From Mariannaea sp. PMI_226 (taxonomy: Eukaryota > Ascomycota > Sordariomycetes > Hypocreales > Nectriaceae), in assembly GCA_024336345.1 (NCBI GenBank), contig JANFOG010000009.1:1178001-1242000 (forward strand): a stretch of DNA of 64,000 nucleotides, written 5' to 3'. The notes below the pieces were generated by a model. It did no database searches. It had not been told where the DNA came from and saw only the letters and a program-made list of their open reading frames with translations. The position numbers and the translations under genes were made by a program. Below are positions 45,128 through 57,898 of the stretch, in pieces (the stretch's first letter is position 1; each line of letters begins with the position of its first letter).

Positions 45128-47313
45128 TCAATCGGCAGCAGGAGTCGAGGGTGCAGCGGCTGGGGAGGAGGCACCCGTGTCGCCCTTGAGACTTCCTCGG
45201 CCACGGCCAACACGACCACGATCGCTACCTCGGCCGCCTCGTCCTCCTCTTCCACCACGTCTGTTGGATTCGGAATCGCTAGCACCGCCACCAGCGCTGC
45301 GGTAACCACTTGTGCTGGAAGCACCACCACGCGAGCTACCCCAGTTGCCTGCGCCGCCGCGAGGGGCATATGTCTTACCCTCACGGTGCTGGAAGATCTT
45401 GACCAAGGGCTTAGATCGGTCCTCCTGGGTTCGGGTCTTCACATCTTCGGGTAGGCGAGTCATCGCGTTGTCACGGTCTTCGATAGTCCTGAACTGAACA
45501 ACCTTGTTCGAGTTACCCCATTTGTCAACCTTGAGGATCTTCGGCTTATCTTCGTCACTGAACAAATCGCGACATTGTTCCTCGGAGCTAACATTCATAA
45601 TAAATAGTCCAATAATATCAGATGCAGGGGTTTTGGGAACTGGCGACGTAATGGGCTCGGGACCATTAGCTGAGCCGTTGGTGCCAGTGGGCGCAGGAGG
45701 CTTCTCAACATCCTTACTGGGAGGAGGAGGCGCGGGCGAGCTCGTAGATTGGACTGGTTGGGGTGTTGCGGGCTTTGGAGGGCCGGGCAAAGGAGTGGCC
45801 ACTGCGGGCTTTGGTGGCTGCTGTGCTGAGGGTTGTCGGCTAGCCGGTGGGGGAGCACTGGACTGGGTTGAGGGAGGAGCGGGCACAGGAAGACCAGCAG
45901 ACGCAGGAGCTGGGGTCGATGACGAAGCAGGAGCGCCAGGTTGTTGCTTGGCACCACGATGCGAGAAGTTGAAACCCTGAGCCCGCATCTCTGTACCAAT
46001 TCGGCCATCCTGGATCTCCAAAACCAAATAACCGAAGGCAGCATCAGCGAGGTTGAAGTTCCACATGTTCTTGAAGGCACTCTCGTCCACCTGACCAAGA
46101 GCAGCAGCCTGGCCTGCCACAGGGCCACCGAAAGGGTTACCACCAGCGGCTGTCGTAGGCATCTTCTCAACGAGCTGCAAAGCATTCTTTAGAAGATTTT
46201 GCTGGGCTTCATTCTGCTGAATGGCGGGCTCGACCTCACTCTTCACAGTTTCCCAGACATCGTTGAAAGATGCCTTGGAAGCAGCAAGCTTACCGCGGTA
46301 GTGGTCCAGGGTAGGATTAACACTGAATTCGTTGTAGGAGCTGCCATATCGGAAGTGCAAACCTGCAGAGATGGAGAAGTCGGCCTTAAGTGTCACTGAG
46401 AGCTGGTTAAGAATGCCTTCTCGAGCAGGAGAAGCGTGGGTGACGAAAATACGCGTCTCCGTTGGGTCATAAACTCGGTGTGCGGTATCGACTAGCTCGC
46501 CCATCTGGAGAAGAGTCGTCCACATGGTTCCCTGTCCACCGGCAATCGTAGTGCGTCCATCACCGTTGTCAAACAGCTTGTGCATGACAACAGCACCACC
46601 AAGGCCAAGTAGTCTCAGCTTCACGCCACCAATCTCCAGCAACATTGAACGCGCCTCATCGATGATGTGTAGGTTGTGAACCTTGTATTCAGAAGTCCTA
46701 AACTTCTCCAGCACTCGGACATCCTCGCAAGCACCCCATACGGTATAGACGGGTACGTCAAGCTTGAGCTCTCCAGTAAGGAGAAGTTGAAGCTCGGAGA
46801 GGGGTAGGTCGCTGGCAGGGAATCGGGTCTTGACTGGGCCGGGACCGCCTTGTTGGATGGCCTTCTTGACGGGTTCGGGAATCAGGGGAGAGTATTGGGC
46901 GACATGTTTGAGGGTCTTCTCAGCAATACGTTCCAGCGAGCTATCGTCGTAGAAACCGAAGTCACCAGTGTGAATGATATGGTCAGCACGAGCCTGCTTC
47001 GCCAGGTCGTTCAGAGATCTCAAATTTCCTATCTGGGGTTAGGAACGGTCTAGGAATTTTGGGGAGAAAAAAAAACCAGAGGCTCACCTCGAACATCTGC
47101 GATGCAAAGAACTCTGATCGGGCCAGTCTGGATAATACGGCCTTGGTTGGGCAAAAGCGGAGCAGCGCCGGAAGGGGGGAGGCCACTCGCACCGTTTTGC
47201 AGGTAGCCTGAGCCTGGGTTATTGTACGGTCGGGGCTGGTAGCCATTAGCGACGGGTCTAGGAAAGGAGGGATTCCTCCAAGGGACTGTGATGGGTTCAG
47301 AGGAGGATGCCAT
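45128..47313 (-). CDS. DUF2433-type protein: degenerate phosphoesterase plus RGG tail
   Basis: Two exons, complement(45128..47028, 47088..47313), 59-nt intron, 708 aa; start at the ATG 47313 (MASSSEPITVPW). The first folded part resembles a calcineurin-like phosphoesterase: IRVLCIADVRGNL at about 66-78, HTGDFGF at 95-101, VWGACEDVRVLEKF, and IFVTHASPAREG. The usual D-x-H of motif 1 is D-V-R here and the usual GNHD/E is GACED, so metal binding is probably altered. After a Pro/Ala/Ser-rich linker comes an RRM-like segment (DIIGLFIMNVSSEEQCRDLF through KVVQFRTIEDRDNAM) and an Arg/Gly-rich tail (GGRGGRGGRGSDRGRVGRGR). This is a conserved fungal family, which I place as DUF2433 from memory. RNA binding is likely from the tail. 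Biological role is unknown. Confidence 0.82.
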
Positions 47314-50300
47314 GGGTGAGGCTTGCTGTCTCCTCCTGCGGCGCAACACTGAATGATCAAGGAATCAAGGCACCAGAAGCCTAAAAGGGACTCGATTCTG
47401 GGAAGGGAAGGGAAGGCGCGGAAAATGGGGTCAGAGAGAATACAAGCTGACAGTCCGGACAGCTGCCAGGCGGATGGCAGACGGACTGACAAGCATGTGT
47501 GGATAGATGGGCAATATGGATGATGGACGAGGGACTCACAGCAGCCATTCTATCAATCAACTGATGTGGAAGGAAGCGATCGGGGGAGTGATCTCGTCGG
47601 TCGGCCGGTCGTCGAGAATATAAAGGAAATGGATGCTCGACGTGGAGGGAGCTCCTTGGGAGGGTTGACGATGGGTATCAAAGTAGAAGAGGTGACGATG
47701 AGAAATGGAAAAGGAAGTGGGTGCGAGGCAATCACGGGGAGGTGGGTTTTCGCAGCTCCAACAAGGCTGGCTGGATTGGTGTAGAATGGATGGTAAAGCA
47801 AGGTACCTGGGGGAGGTACCTAGGTAGGCAGGCGGTTAGGGAGATAATTAGGTAGGTAGGTACCTGTGTAGGGAGACACAGAGCCTGGGGTTGGTGCTCA
47901 CAACTGCCAAGGGACAGTGATAATTTTCGCCTCATTCAACGAGAGGTGGTCCCAAAGGACTCCTTGTGTCCATTTCTAGTTTAGCTTATTTTTACTTGAT
48001 TGCTCCCCAGCGTTTGCTAGCAACAGGCAAGTTCCATGCTAATAATACCTTTCGCCTCCCTCTTTCAGCTTAACGGACGGGTAATACGCGGTAATGCAGC
48101 GTTGGCCTCTGTGGCTTTGCGTTGCTGCCTCTGCGCAAAGCAGATATTGCCGGTTGGGGCCAATGCGGTTTCCACGTACTATATGGATGTATCCCTAAGG
48201 CACTGATTGATGCTAGCATGGCTCTCCGAGTACCACAGGATGTCGAAGCAACAACTTTCATTTCCTTGTCTCGATCTAGGCTAGGGGCTCATCATCCCTA
48301 GCTCCAAAATGCAGGCTATTACCATAGTATGCCTTCCTCTCCAACGCATGATGGGTCAGCAAGTCTCTTGGCTGTATTATGACATTTTCAATCACCAACA
48401 TGGCGTATGAAAGCTTGCTGCAAAAACTAACTCAACTAACTCCATTGCGAATCAATATGGAATATATAATGCCATTCGCATAAGGCCTATCAGCATCTAG
48501 TCTGTCCCATTTTACTTGATAACTCTTCGGTCTGTACGCAATGAACTGTACATAAAGACTTGCGTTTATGAAGCTTGCTTGGGTACATGTGTAAGTAAAT
48601 CTAGGTACCTAACGCGCCGTCTTCAAGTGGCAGTCTGAAGAAACTTACCTCGGGTACAAGCCCACTTACCAGCCAACCGGTCTCTACGATGTATTATTAC
48701 TGTGCGACACTCTGTGTAATTTGAGATACTCTTTCGATTGTATAGTCCGATGATTGCTTATCAGTGCACACCTTTATCCGTTGTTTTGCTTGAGGGGGTA
48801 CGAAACACAGCTGGCCGCTTCCTCAGGTGTAAGACAGTTGTTTGTCAAATATCCGCAAGGTCCTCTTCATTGCCAGAGCTTGCGACAACACCCATCATGG
48901 TTAAATGATACCAGATATGAAGAGGAGGGAAAGAAGTTCAAGATAAATGGCGAATTAGCCAAACCCTTGTCCTACCAGGCCAGTACAGCGCAATGACGAT
49001 ATGTTGTACTAATTACGAACAATAACAAGAATTGTTAGCCTTATTGTAGCAGGCCACATACCCTATAGTTTACCTCATTCGGAGCCAAGGTCATGTTTCA
49101 ATTCAGCGAACTAAGATACCTAGGCTAGCATTGTCATACCGTGTATACATCATTTCCCAGATTGAGATATTTGGACCGTGATAAATAAAAGGGCGTGGGC
49201 GGGAGCTCAGAGACAACGCAATAAATGTACTAGGCTCTAACTTGACCAAGGGGTGGTTAAGTAAAGAACAAGATGGCAGAATTTTGGGTTGGTTCGCTCC
49301 CTCAGACAATCGCAGCAAACGTACGGAGTACCAGGTAGGTTAATAGGTATGTAGCCCACCTCATTAATGATCAATCTGCTGCCATGCATCAAGTCAAGTT
49401 CTGATTGGGTGTGTTAATCGTTTGCCGCCGTGGGAAAATGAAACGTGTAGCGGCGCAATCCCCAGAAAAAGGGGACCTTGCACCATTCAACATCATCCCC
49501 AGGATGGGTAAGGAGGAAAGGTGGAGGTAGTGCGACTCTAGTTGAAGAAGCCGTCGGCTTTGGTGTGGATGTCTGATAGCGGGGGTGGTCTGAGTGGGCT
49601 TGAAGCTGTGTGAATGTGAAGCCTGACCTTGCGAGAGAAGATGAGAGAACTCGTGGATGGGGATGGAACATGGGAAACAAAGACAGGAAGCTGTGCAACT
49701 TTGCGAGAAGTGGCTTGGTCTGACCACATACGAGAAAGGTTCCCGTTGATTTTTGGGTTTCTAGAATATCGAGGATTGCCAAACCTGAAATCACGATTGC
49801 GACCAATTTCCAAGCCCAAGTAAGCAGCTGGTGCACAAGTTGGCAATCCCTTTGCTTCTTCTCATTTCTTTTCGGTCAGGGGAGTCGCCTATGTACAGCA
49901 TAACAAACTGAAGTGCAGGACAGAGTATGTAACTACATTTGGGTTTGGGATCTGAAGGATGGGATGAGTAGGATCATAAATACACGGCCACGAAAGGCTG
50001 ACAAGCCATGCAGCAGAAGGTGATATACAAAGTAATGTCGGCAAAAGACGTACTACTTCGCACGGTGTGCTTATATGAAAGTTACTACTAGTTGTTGGTT
50101 TAATTGAACCTGTGAGGTATGCAGCGCGTTTCTGGAACGTGAATAACATGCCGGCGATCGTGTAAATCATGAGGCGCATATCGTAGCGTGTGGGAGGGCT
50201 GGATCTGGTACATAATTAATTACTTGTTTATGGCGCGCCTTGGCCGCGATGGCCGATATGCATGGTCGTCAAAGCTCGACAGTAGCGTCAGGTGGTGTCG

Positions 50301-51961
50301 TGTGCGTGCGGCGGCTGCAGGATATGTGATATGGCAGATGTGTGTCAATTATATGCCACGTCTGAAGCGTGGATACGAAGTAGATGGTGCTGATTGATGT
50401 AAATACTTGTTCCTCTACGTCGATTTCTGGGATAGCATTGTAGCCCTTTATGCGCATGGGAAGGTCAGGGCTGATTACCAAGTAGTTGGTATGAAATGGC
50501 ACACGAGGAAAAAAAAGAGGCCATCACAAGGGGTTTTCTAGCCATTGAGACGAAAACTGTGGCGTCTTGTGACGCAATGCACAATTCTCATGATTACCTA
50601 CCACATCTAAACACCAGTCACCAGTCACCAGTTGCGGTTCCCGTTCCCGCTACCGGCCTGTGATTGTTTTGTTCTCAACATTGTTTATTTTATCACTCAC
50701 CTACTTTGTTAATACCAAGCATAAAAAGCCAGATCGATAGCCATAATGAATTTTGTTTGTGCGCCGTCCGAGTCAAAGGGGCGGATCTCCACGGTCCAGA
50801 TGCCGGAGAAGCCGCAGCAGTCCGGGCATGGCCGCCGTCAAAGCCGCGTCTCCGCTCCTGGAACTTGATTCACACATGTTGCACTTTTCATCCCATCTTT
50901 GGTATGCTGGGTTCGTTGTTGCGTGACAAAAGCTTTCGCACGCGACACTTGGATGTCGTGCTACAATACGGATTACAGGTAGACAGGAGGACTTCGAAAG
51001 GTCCTTTGCGGAGTGGCATCAAGGTACTGTAATAATCCTGCCAACTGGGTACTGTGTAAGGTACCTAGTCTATGTAATATAATTACCTACCTTACATTTG
51101 CTCGAGGTAAAACTGCCCGTCGCCCGTTTTAAAGTTAGGTGCATGGGGACCCCTCCCGAATGCTTGGCTTGCGCGCCCAGGGGGCACAAGGGAGCAAGTT
51201 ACGTACCAGCTCATCCAATTGCACTGCGTACCTAGGGGTCCATACAGGAGGCGTCAGGTACCCAGAACCTTCCGAATGACTGAGGTGAGCACACTGAGAT
51301 GGGTGCCCTGTGGGAAAAAGCCACAAAAATCACACCCCCCTCAGTCGTCGTTCCTGGCACCAGATAGCGCTGTAATCTGTAACGCAGTGGAACTCACTTT
51401 GCCTGTTGGCAACCGCTGAGGCACCCACGTGACACGTTCATGCCCTCACCCATACCTCTGATTACGGGTGCCAATCCCGCCCAAGGCAACACACTTCATG
51501 CCGTCTATTATGTCGCTCTGGGACGCTTCGACGAAGTAAACCACACCAGCTCAAGATTTCCCTCTACAAAGATACGCACCAGACGCCCTTATCATTCTTC
51601 CCTTCGACGAACAGCCCGAGTTCCCGATCCTAGGCACCATCGGCGAATCCCTACGGCGTCCATGCCAAGGGTCCCTTGACGCCCTGTGTCCCATCCAGCG
51701 GCTCCTCCCTTGGCGCCTCTTCTTCCCCCATGCGACCACAGGCTCCGCGAGGACACCGACTCAGGAGGTGATTGCACCTCTTCGAACTTCAACAACAGAT
51801 TGCCCAACCGACTTGACTACCGTCGCACTGCCATAGTCGTGGTGGACGTACGCTCATGATAGCAACGAGAACTATTTCCAAGTGTTTTAACTGCCAAATT
51901 CGGGTTCTGCAGAGACTCCAGTTGGTGTCGTGACCTCTGTTGAGGTTCTCCGCAGCCGTCG
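47314..51961. other. Gene-poor stretch of 4.6 kb
   Basis: The largest spacer in the window. Open frames are at most about 140 codons and none has a recognisable domain, start context plus splice signals, or protein-like composition. GGTACCTA/TAGGTAGG motifs cluster at 47800-47875, 48598-48610, 49320-49350 and 51040-51100. A triple CACCAGT direct repeat lies near 50612-50634. No tRNA-like structure found by eye. It may hold a non-coding transcript or an unusual gene I cannot see. Confidence 0.45.
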
Positions 51962-54904
51962 ATGATGGTGCGTCCTATTATGCTCTCCTCAACTCTGACT
52001 TTTGTTTTGTGTGGTTCCGCCCTGAGAAACAAGGCGGTCGACTTTTTTGCCTCCTATTAATTTTGCCCTGTCGTGGGCCACGTTCTTGCGTAATCTCCTC
52101 ATCCCAACCTTTGCTGACTTGACTGGATCTTTGCAGACCTCATCTCGACCCCGCGGCGATGTTGGCAGCAGCTTCGCCACTAGACGCGGTCATGCTAGCC
52201 AACTTTCCATCTCTGACCCCAGCCATCACGTTACCGAGGCTATCGGCACATTGTATGGCGATGAGGATGATTCCGGATCAGAAGGTGGCCGACCGCCTTC
52301 TCTCAATCGTCCCTTGAGCTTCATCGGAGGACCTGGCTACCATGAACATTTGGCGCGACCACCCCCTCAAGAAGACCGTCTTTCAGTAGACCCGCGACGG
52401 GCGCTTTTGCGTTCAAATACAGAACCACCCGATCTATTGGCAGCAAACCGCGAAAACGGCCTCAAATCATCGCAGGGATTCCCACAACGAAGTTCCAGCC
52501 AGCGAAATGACTCCAAATCACCCTTATCTCCGACCCTTTCGTTGCGCGACGTTCAGAGCGATTCATCGAACTCACCATTTCCTCTAACTAATATTGATAA
52601 TCCCAACGACATTGCCCAGGAGTTGAGCAACTTGCAGGCGCTAAGACGACTATCTATGGATGTAGGAAATAACAAAGACCCCGATTTGCCCCCCATGTCA
52701 CTTATGGCTATGCCCGCGATCGCACCCAGCGGCGACGACGATGAAAACGACCCTTCAAGGCTTCTATGGGTACCTGCACGCGTTCACCCAGAACTCGCGC
52801 CGACCGAGTTCAAAACATTCCTTGAAAAGAGAGTCCATTCGATACGTAGAAGGTCCGGCGATTCCTTTCTCACTGCTGACGGCGAATCGACCCAAGGCGA
52901 ACCGGAATCTGGGGGCTTGAGGCGGAAGAAGTCAATGCTATCTCGCCAGATTGACACCTCTGAAGGACGAGGGGCTGCTGGCTATGTTGATGGCTCTGAG
53001 CGATTAGAGACACAGCGATCCCGAGGGCGCGGTCATCATAGCCACGAACTTAGTATCGATGAACTCGTCAAAGATCCAACAAAGGCAGTGCAGAAGCTCA
53101 CGCAGGAATCGCAGATTTCCCCTGGGCCAGAGGGAAGTGTGGATGATATGCCAATTCTCCCAGTGGCACCAGGAATGGGACTACGGCGTTCAACTCGCAC
53201 CACATATCGCAAAGGGGGAAGCCTGCGGGGCGATAGACTTCCGTTTAGACGTGGTGGCCGACATCAAGACAACGAATCTGCTAATTCTGGCAACTTCTCT
53301 CCTCTTGAAGCTCCCAAGGGCCACCAACTTTCCAGAGTCCAGTCTGAGCCGGGTCCTCTGGCGGACAATTACTCACGGGCGAATCGTTCCGTCAAAAGGC
53401 AACATAAATTCTCGCAAGAATCAATCGGTAACTTTGACCCCTTTGATGGAACTTTGAAAGACCCTTCTACCGAACCATCCCAAGATCCAACAATTCGATC
53501 AGCCTCCCAAGCCCACCCAGCGTTGCCAACTAAGGAGACTGCGTCACTCGATGAATCCACTGATCTGCAAGACGATCACCTCTCTAGTCCTTTCCCCAGG
53601 AGATCATCATCCCAAGGCACCTCGACGCAGCCATCAGCCCAGTCACTCCCTGATACCGAGCCGATAGTTGAAGAGCCTCCGCCACGGTCCAGTCGCCGCA
53701 ATGCAAGTCGTCAAACCGTCCCACAGGCTCAAGTTCCACCTCAACAACAAAACGCCCGTTCTTCGTATCCTCAAGGCCAAACGTCGAATGAGACTCTATC
53801 TGCCAGCGCTTCTCTTTCTAGTGGTGCGGCCAACCGTACCGATACCTTGACTGTGATCCCAACCTTGATCCAGGAAGAAAGGAAGCCCGAAAAGAAGTCA
53901 AAGAAGGACCGCGACGAAGAGACTAGTAGTGTGTCTTCTAAATCTTCAAGTAGTGCTTGGAAGTGGTTTAAAAGCGGCACAGACGACAAAGAAAAGAAGA
54001 AGGATGAAAGCAAGAAGTCCAGAAGCAAATCAATCACTGAGAAAGTACAAGATAACGTGAGACTGGATGTGATCCAAACGTCGATTGATAAGAACGCTGC
54101 GAAGGGTCGTGAAAGTTTGATTATAGAGCGTGAAGCCATGGACAATAAGCTACAGGAGGAGCGGAAGAAAGAGAGCCACCGCAAAAGTGACTCCAAGAAG
54201 GAAAAGGATGGCAGCATCTTCTCGTCAATATTTGGCGGAGGCAAGAAGAAGGAAGAGAAAGAGAAGCATGCAAAGAAGATGCAACACCTCAAAGTGCCGG
54301 AGGAGCCGGTGTACAAACCTCTGGTGCCAGATGTTGACTACCACTGGACCCGTTTTCCCCTTCTGGAGGAGAGGGCCATTTACCGAATGGCTCACATTAA
54401 ACTGGCCAACCCACGTCGATCACTTCTCAGTCAAGTACTTCTGAGTAACTTCATGTACAGCTATCTCGCGATTGTCCAAGCTATGCATCCACAAATGAAC
54501 GTTCCCATCTCTCCACAACAAAAGCGACTTGAGGAGGAGGCTCGACGAAAGCAACAAGAACAAGAATACTTGGCGCAACAGCAAGCACAGGAGGAACAAG
54601 AGTCTCAAGAGGCCATGGATCAGTACAATTTTGATTACCATCGAGTAAGCACATCTTGTTAGTTTGTTCCTCTATTTTGCTAATAATATCACAGGCGGCG
54701 GTGCAGTATGCTGAATCCGGGAACCATGAAGTAGATTACGTTGACGATGCTCAAATCTACGAAGATGAGCATGGAAATGATTCTCATGACAGCTATGGAT
54801 ACGACAATTCCGACAGTTATGGCCAAGGGGTGAAGGAATACTACCAGTACCATGACTCTGCAGACGATGGCCGACACAACAACGGGCGAGATGAGATGTG
54901 GTGA
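51962..54904 (+). CDS. Zds1/Zds2-family regulatory protein
   Basis: Zds proteins in yeast bind PP2A-Cdc55 and affect mitosis, polarity and mRNA export. Proposed exons: 51962..51967, 52137..54644, 54695..54904, 907 aa. The last two are secure: a 50-nt intron (GTAAGC, CTAAT branch, CACAG) joins DYHR to AAVQYAES. The first is uncertain. Exon 2 has a good acceptor (TTTGCAG at 52136) and no in-frame ATG nearby, and the ATGATG before GTGCGT at 51968 is phase-compatible, but a two-codon exon is weak evidence. The conserved Zds C-terminal domain is at about 723-780: VYKPLVPDVDYHWTRFP, ERAIYRMAHIKLANPRR, QVLLSNFMYSYL. The rest is disordered, with a Lys/Glu coiled segment before the domain and a Tyr/Asp-rich tail after it. 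Confidence 0.82.
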
Positions 54905-56945
54905 ATGGGTTTCGCCTCACACCATCTGCTGCAACAACCAACGTCTTATATATAGGCATTCTTTACTATCAGCATCGCAAACATCATCATTCAATGGGTG
55001 ATGATCTGAGTGTAACGTTCTTACCAGAGTCATTGCATATGGCGGAGTTTTGGGAGCTAGGGCGCGCGCAGGCTGTCAGCAGGATTTGCCAAACAATTCG
55101 ATCTCAATCACATAATTGGAAAACAAGACGAGAAGGAGGCTGGTTTCTATAATGTGTGGGCCATTTCATCCCATTTCTCTTAGGTTCTTTCTTGTTTCCC
55201 CCAATCTTTTCTTCCTTTAGTCAAGCGCTTTGTTTCTATTTCCACGACGAGCCTATTTGTTTTTTTCTCTCTCTTTTTTCATTTTACTGTTGCGGAGTTT
55301 TCAGTTGCGCGGCGGGAGCAAATGGGGAATACAGTTAGTCTTTTCGTCTTTTCATTCTAGGATTCTTTCGTTTCCTTCCATATATAACATGCATGGGAGA
55401 GCACAATGTGACAATGGATGGATGGATATGCATAGCGAAGAGGCGGGGAGGCAATTTGCCCTTAGTGCTCAGGAAAGATGAGGATATGTGACGATCCAAT
55501 TATGCCGAGACGGAGGGTTTGGAATTATTGCGTTTGGATTATGTGATAGAGTGTCTAGAAAGGCCCTCTGGACCGAGATGGGGATATGGGATAAAGTCAT
55601 GGGAGTTGTAGGATAATGACTGAATAGAAGATTTGAAGCGACGCGATGTGCATGATATAACAATCCTCATCCTGTGAGACTTCTAGCTTGCTATGCCTAT
55701 CCCCATGTTAGTCAATGAAGAGATCTAGCGACTATCCGGCCAAATCCCGAGGCCGTATACTTATGCAGGGATACACTCTACAACATCTTAGGTCTTTGCG
55801 AGGGGGTGCAGCGTATTGTTGGTATTCTGGAGACTATTTATTCGATGAGGATATGGGCAAGAGTATCAGTTAGATCAACAAGCTATTCATTCACAATACG
55901 GTAAGGTAATCACAGGTTATACATATGACGAATGTAGGCATACTCATTCATTGGTTCTCTGTACTGGCCTCGAGCAGTCATTATTGCATGGAACTTGGAA
56001 CAGCATAATCCCTAGTATAAGATATCTCAATGGATCATACACAGGTACCTCTCTAATACCGAATATCTAGTGATGACAGTGTTGAAGTTCCTCACATGAC
56101 ACAGGCCACCTATGATGTATTGACCCTGCCATGCACTTCCACTATATGAATAAGTAAGCTGCGGCTACAGCACGGACATTTGTAAGAACATGGGCTGTAC
56201 GTAGGTACTGTCTATGCCAGCATTGTTCAAGCAAGTATTAAGGACAAGACATGCATGGCTTGTCCAGTGCAGTGGCGGTTGCATAATATCCTGGCATCGG
56301 TAGCTAGTTATATGCGGCGATATTGGCCCCTTTAATGTCAACCTACCTAGGCAGATGAACACGGACGAATCGCAGCTTGATAGCAATTTTACAACTGCTG
56401 TCTAGCACGAGCTTCTCAAATCAAGAAGGGTTTCTAGATCGATGCCACGCGCTCTTCGTCAAAGGTAAACCTCAAAGCGAGGGCTAAAGACTAGTTTGGG
56501 CATACGTAGATACCTACACAGCGATAGATTCCGCGGATCCTCAATCAATTGCACCAACAATAAAAGAAAAGACATCGTCTGGAAAACACCATATTCGATC
56601 AATCTGAACGAGAGAGTACCCTATACATATGACATGTCCTTTTTCGCTAGATCGATAATCAAAATGTGACCATGTGACCTAGTCCAGCGGTAAACATAAT
56701 GTGCAACCTTACATACAATAACACCGTGGCAATGCCCACAGACCCAAAGGAAACGCTATGAATTGTCTGACCCAACCTTCCGGCCGTAAGATAGAAAAAT
56801 GAAATCGGGTAAAAAGAGAGATTAATCCATGAAAAAGATGTCATCATGAAATATATGTCATACTGAGGTGCTGGATGAACTATCCCGTAATTCCACCCAA
56901 TCATCCAAGTGCCACCACTTCGGCAAGATCATCGTCAGTCTGACA
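54905..56945. other. Intergenic region after the Zds gene
   Basis: About 2 kb. T-rich 3' flank to about 55350, then AT-leaning unique sequence. Only short open frames without protein character. No RNA gene or long repeat recognised. Confidence 0.55.
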
Positions 56946-57248
56946 TCAATCGGGAGACGTGAGCGATTCTGGCAAAGGCGGCTTCTCCGTATGCTTTCGG
57001 AAGCCTCCTAAAAGCCGGGCAAATGATCGTCGCCTGAGATCTCGTGCTGGTCGTTCAACGATGACGGTGTCGACGAGGTCCATCACTCCAATGAATCTGT
57101 GGAACTCGACATCGTCCTCGTAGCTCAGGCTTTGGTCTCGAAGCGTCTGAAATTCCTGCTCGAGTTCGAGGATGCTCGATCGACTCGACAATGTGCTTGA
57201 CATGGTAGATCGAGACCTCAAAGTTGGTGGAAAGTCATCGTTGGACAT
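56946..57248 (-). CDS. Hypothetical protein, 100 aa
   Basis: Single-exon frame from ATG 57248 to 56946. The sequence is Ser/Arg-rich at the start (LRSRSTMSSTLSSRSS), has a helical acidic centre (ELEQEFQTLRDQSLSYEDD, EFHRFIGVMDLVDTV) and a basic end (ARDLRRRSFARLLGGF). This alternation of helix-like and charged blocks looks like real protein and not random frame, but no family is recognised and no other evidence supports it. It could also be one exon of a longer gene reaching upstream on the minus strand toward 57600. Confidence 0.4.
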   Translation of the reverse strand: MSNDDFPPTLRSRSTMSSTLSSRSSILELEQEFQTLRDQSLSYEDDVEFHRFIGVMDLVDTVIVERPARDLRRRSFARLLGGFRKHTEKPPLPESLTSPD

Positions 57249-57898
57249 GGCAACGGCATCAAAAACATCAGCACCAACGTCAATGAGAATGCGCTATCGA
57301 TTTGCACAGGTGTTTCTCGAGAGGGGAATGGAGGGGGTTCCGGGGAACCAAGGCCACTTATCATCGGACGACCCGAGCGGGGAAGAATACGATATATGTA
57401 CTGCCACAGCCCCCCGAGGGTTGCACCTCGTAGCAGATGTATGGATATTTGTTTGTGCTGTGTTTTGCTCCTCTCGGCACGCGGGGTGAGAAATCACATA
57501 TGCTGTAGGACGCCCTGAGCGTAGAAAAATAAAGCCTCCTGGTCCATGGCTTGTCAGCGTTTGCTTCCGAGGGGGTACCAATCACGTCCACCCACTAACA
57601 CCACTGCCACCTGTGAATGGTTAGAAAACGGGCCCGCGTTCGTGTCGCCTGCATGTGTCTGAGGCTTGTTGCGTAATCTAGCAACCATCTCGCCTCGTGT
57701 CCTCCGTCAGTAGATGGGGGAAAAAGGCCACGAGCTTCCGGATAGGTAAGGTTTGAAGAACACTGCTCAATCAGTCGTGGTAGGTCGAGTCTGATACGAA
57801 CGGCACGGATGAATGGAAAATGGGAAAGTGGAAGATAGTCCGAAACCAGTGATATTTCTAACAAGTAAAAATCTTATACAGCTTGAGTCACCATCCCT
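57249..57898. other. Intergenic region before the complex I 30-kDa gene end
   Basis: About 650 bp. Contains overlapping short frames on the minus strand without protein-like composition, and the 3' UTR of the NDUFS3 homologue. Confidence 0.5.

Noticed and set aside
49414..49846. Overlapping minus-strand frames of 102-140 codons
   Set aside because: Several frames are open over the same bases, and none has a family motif or typical start and splice signals.
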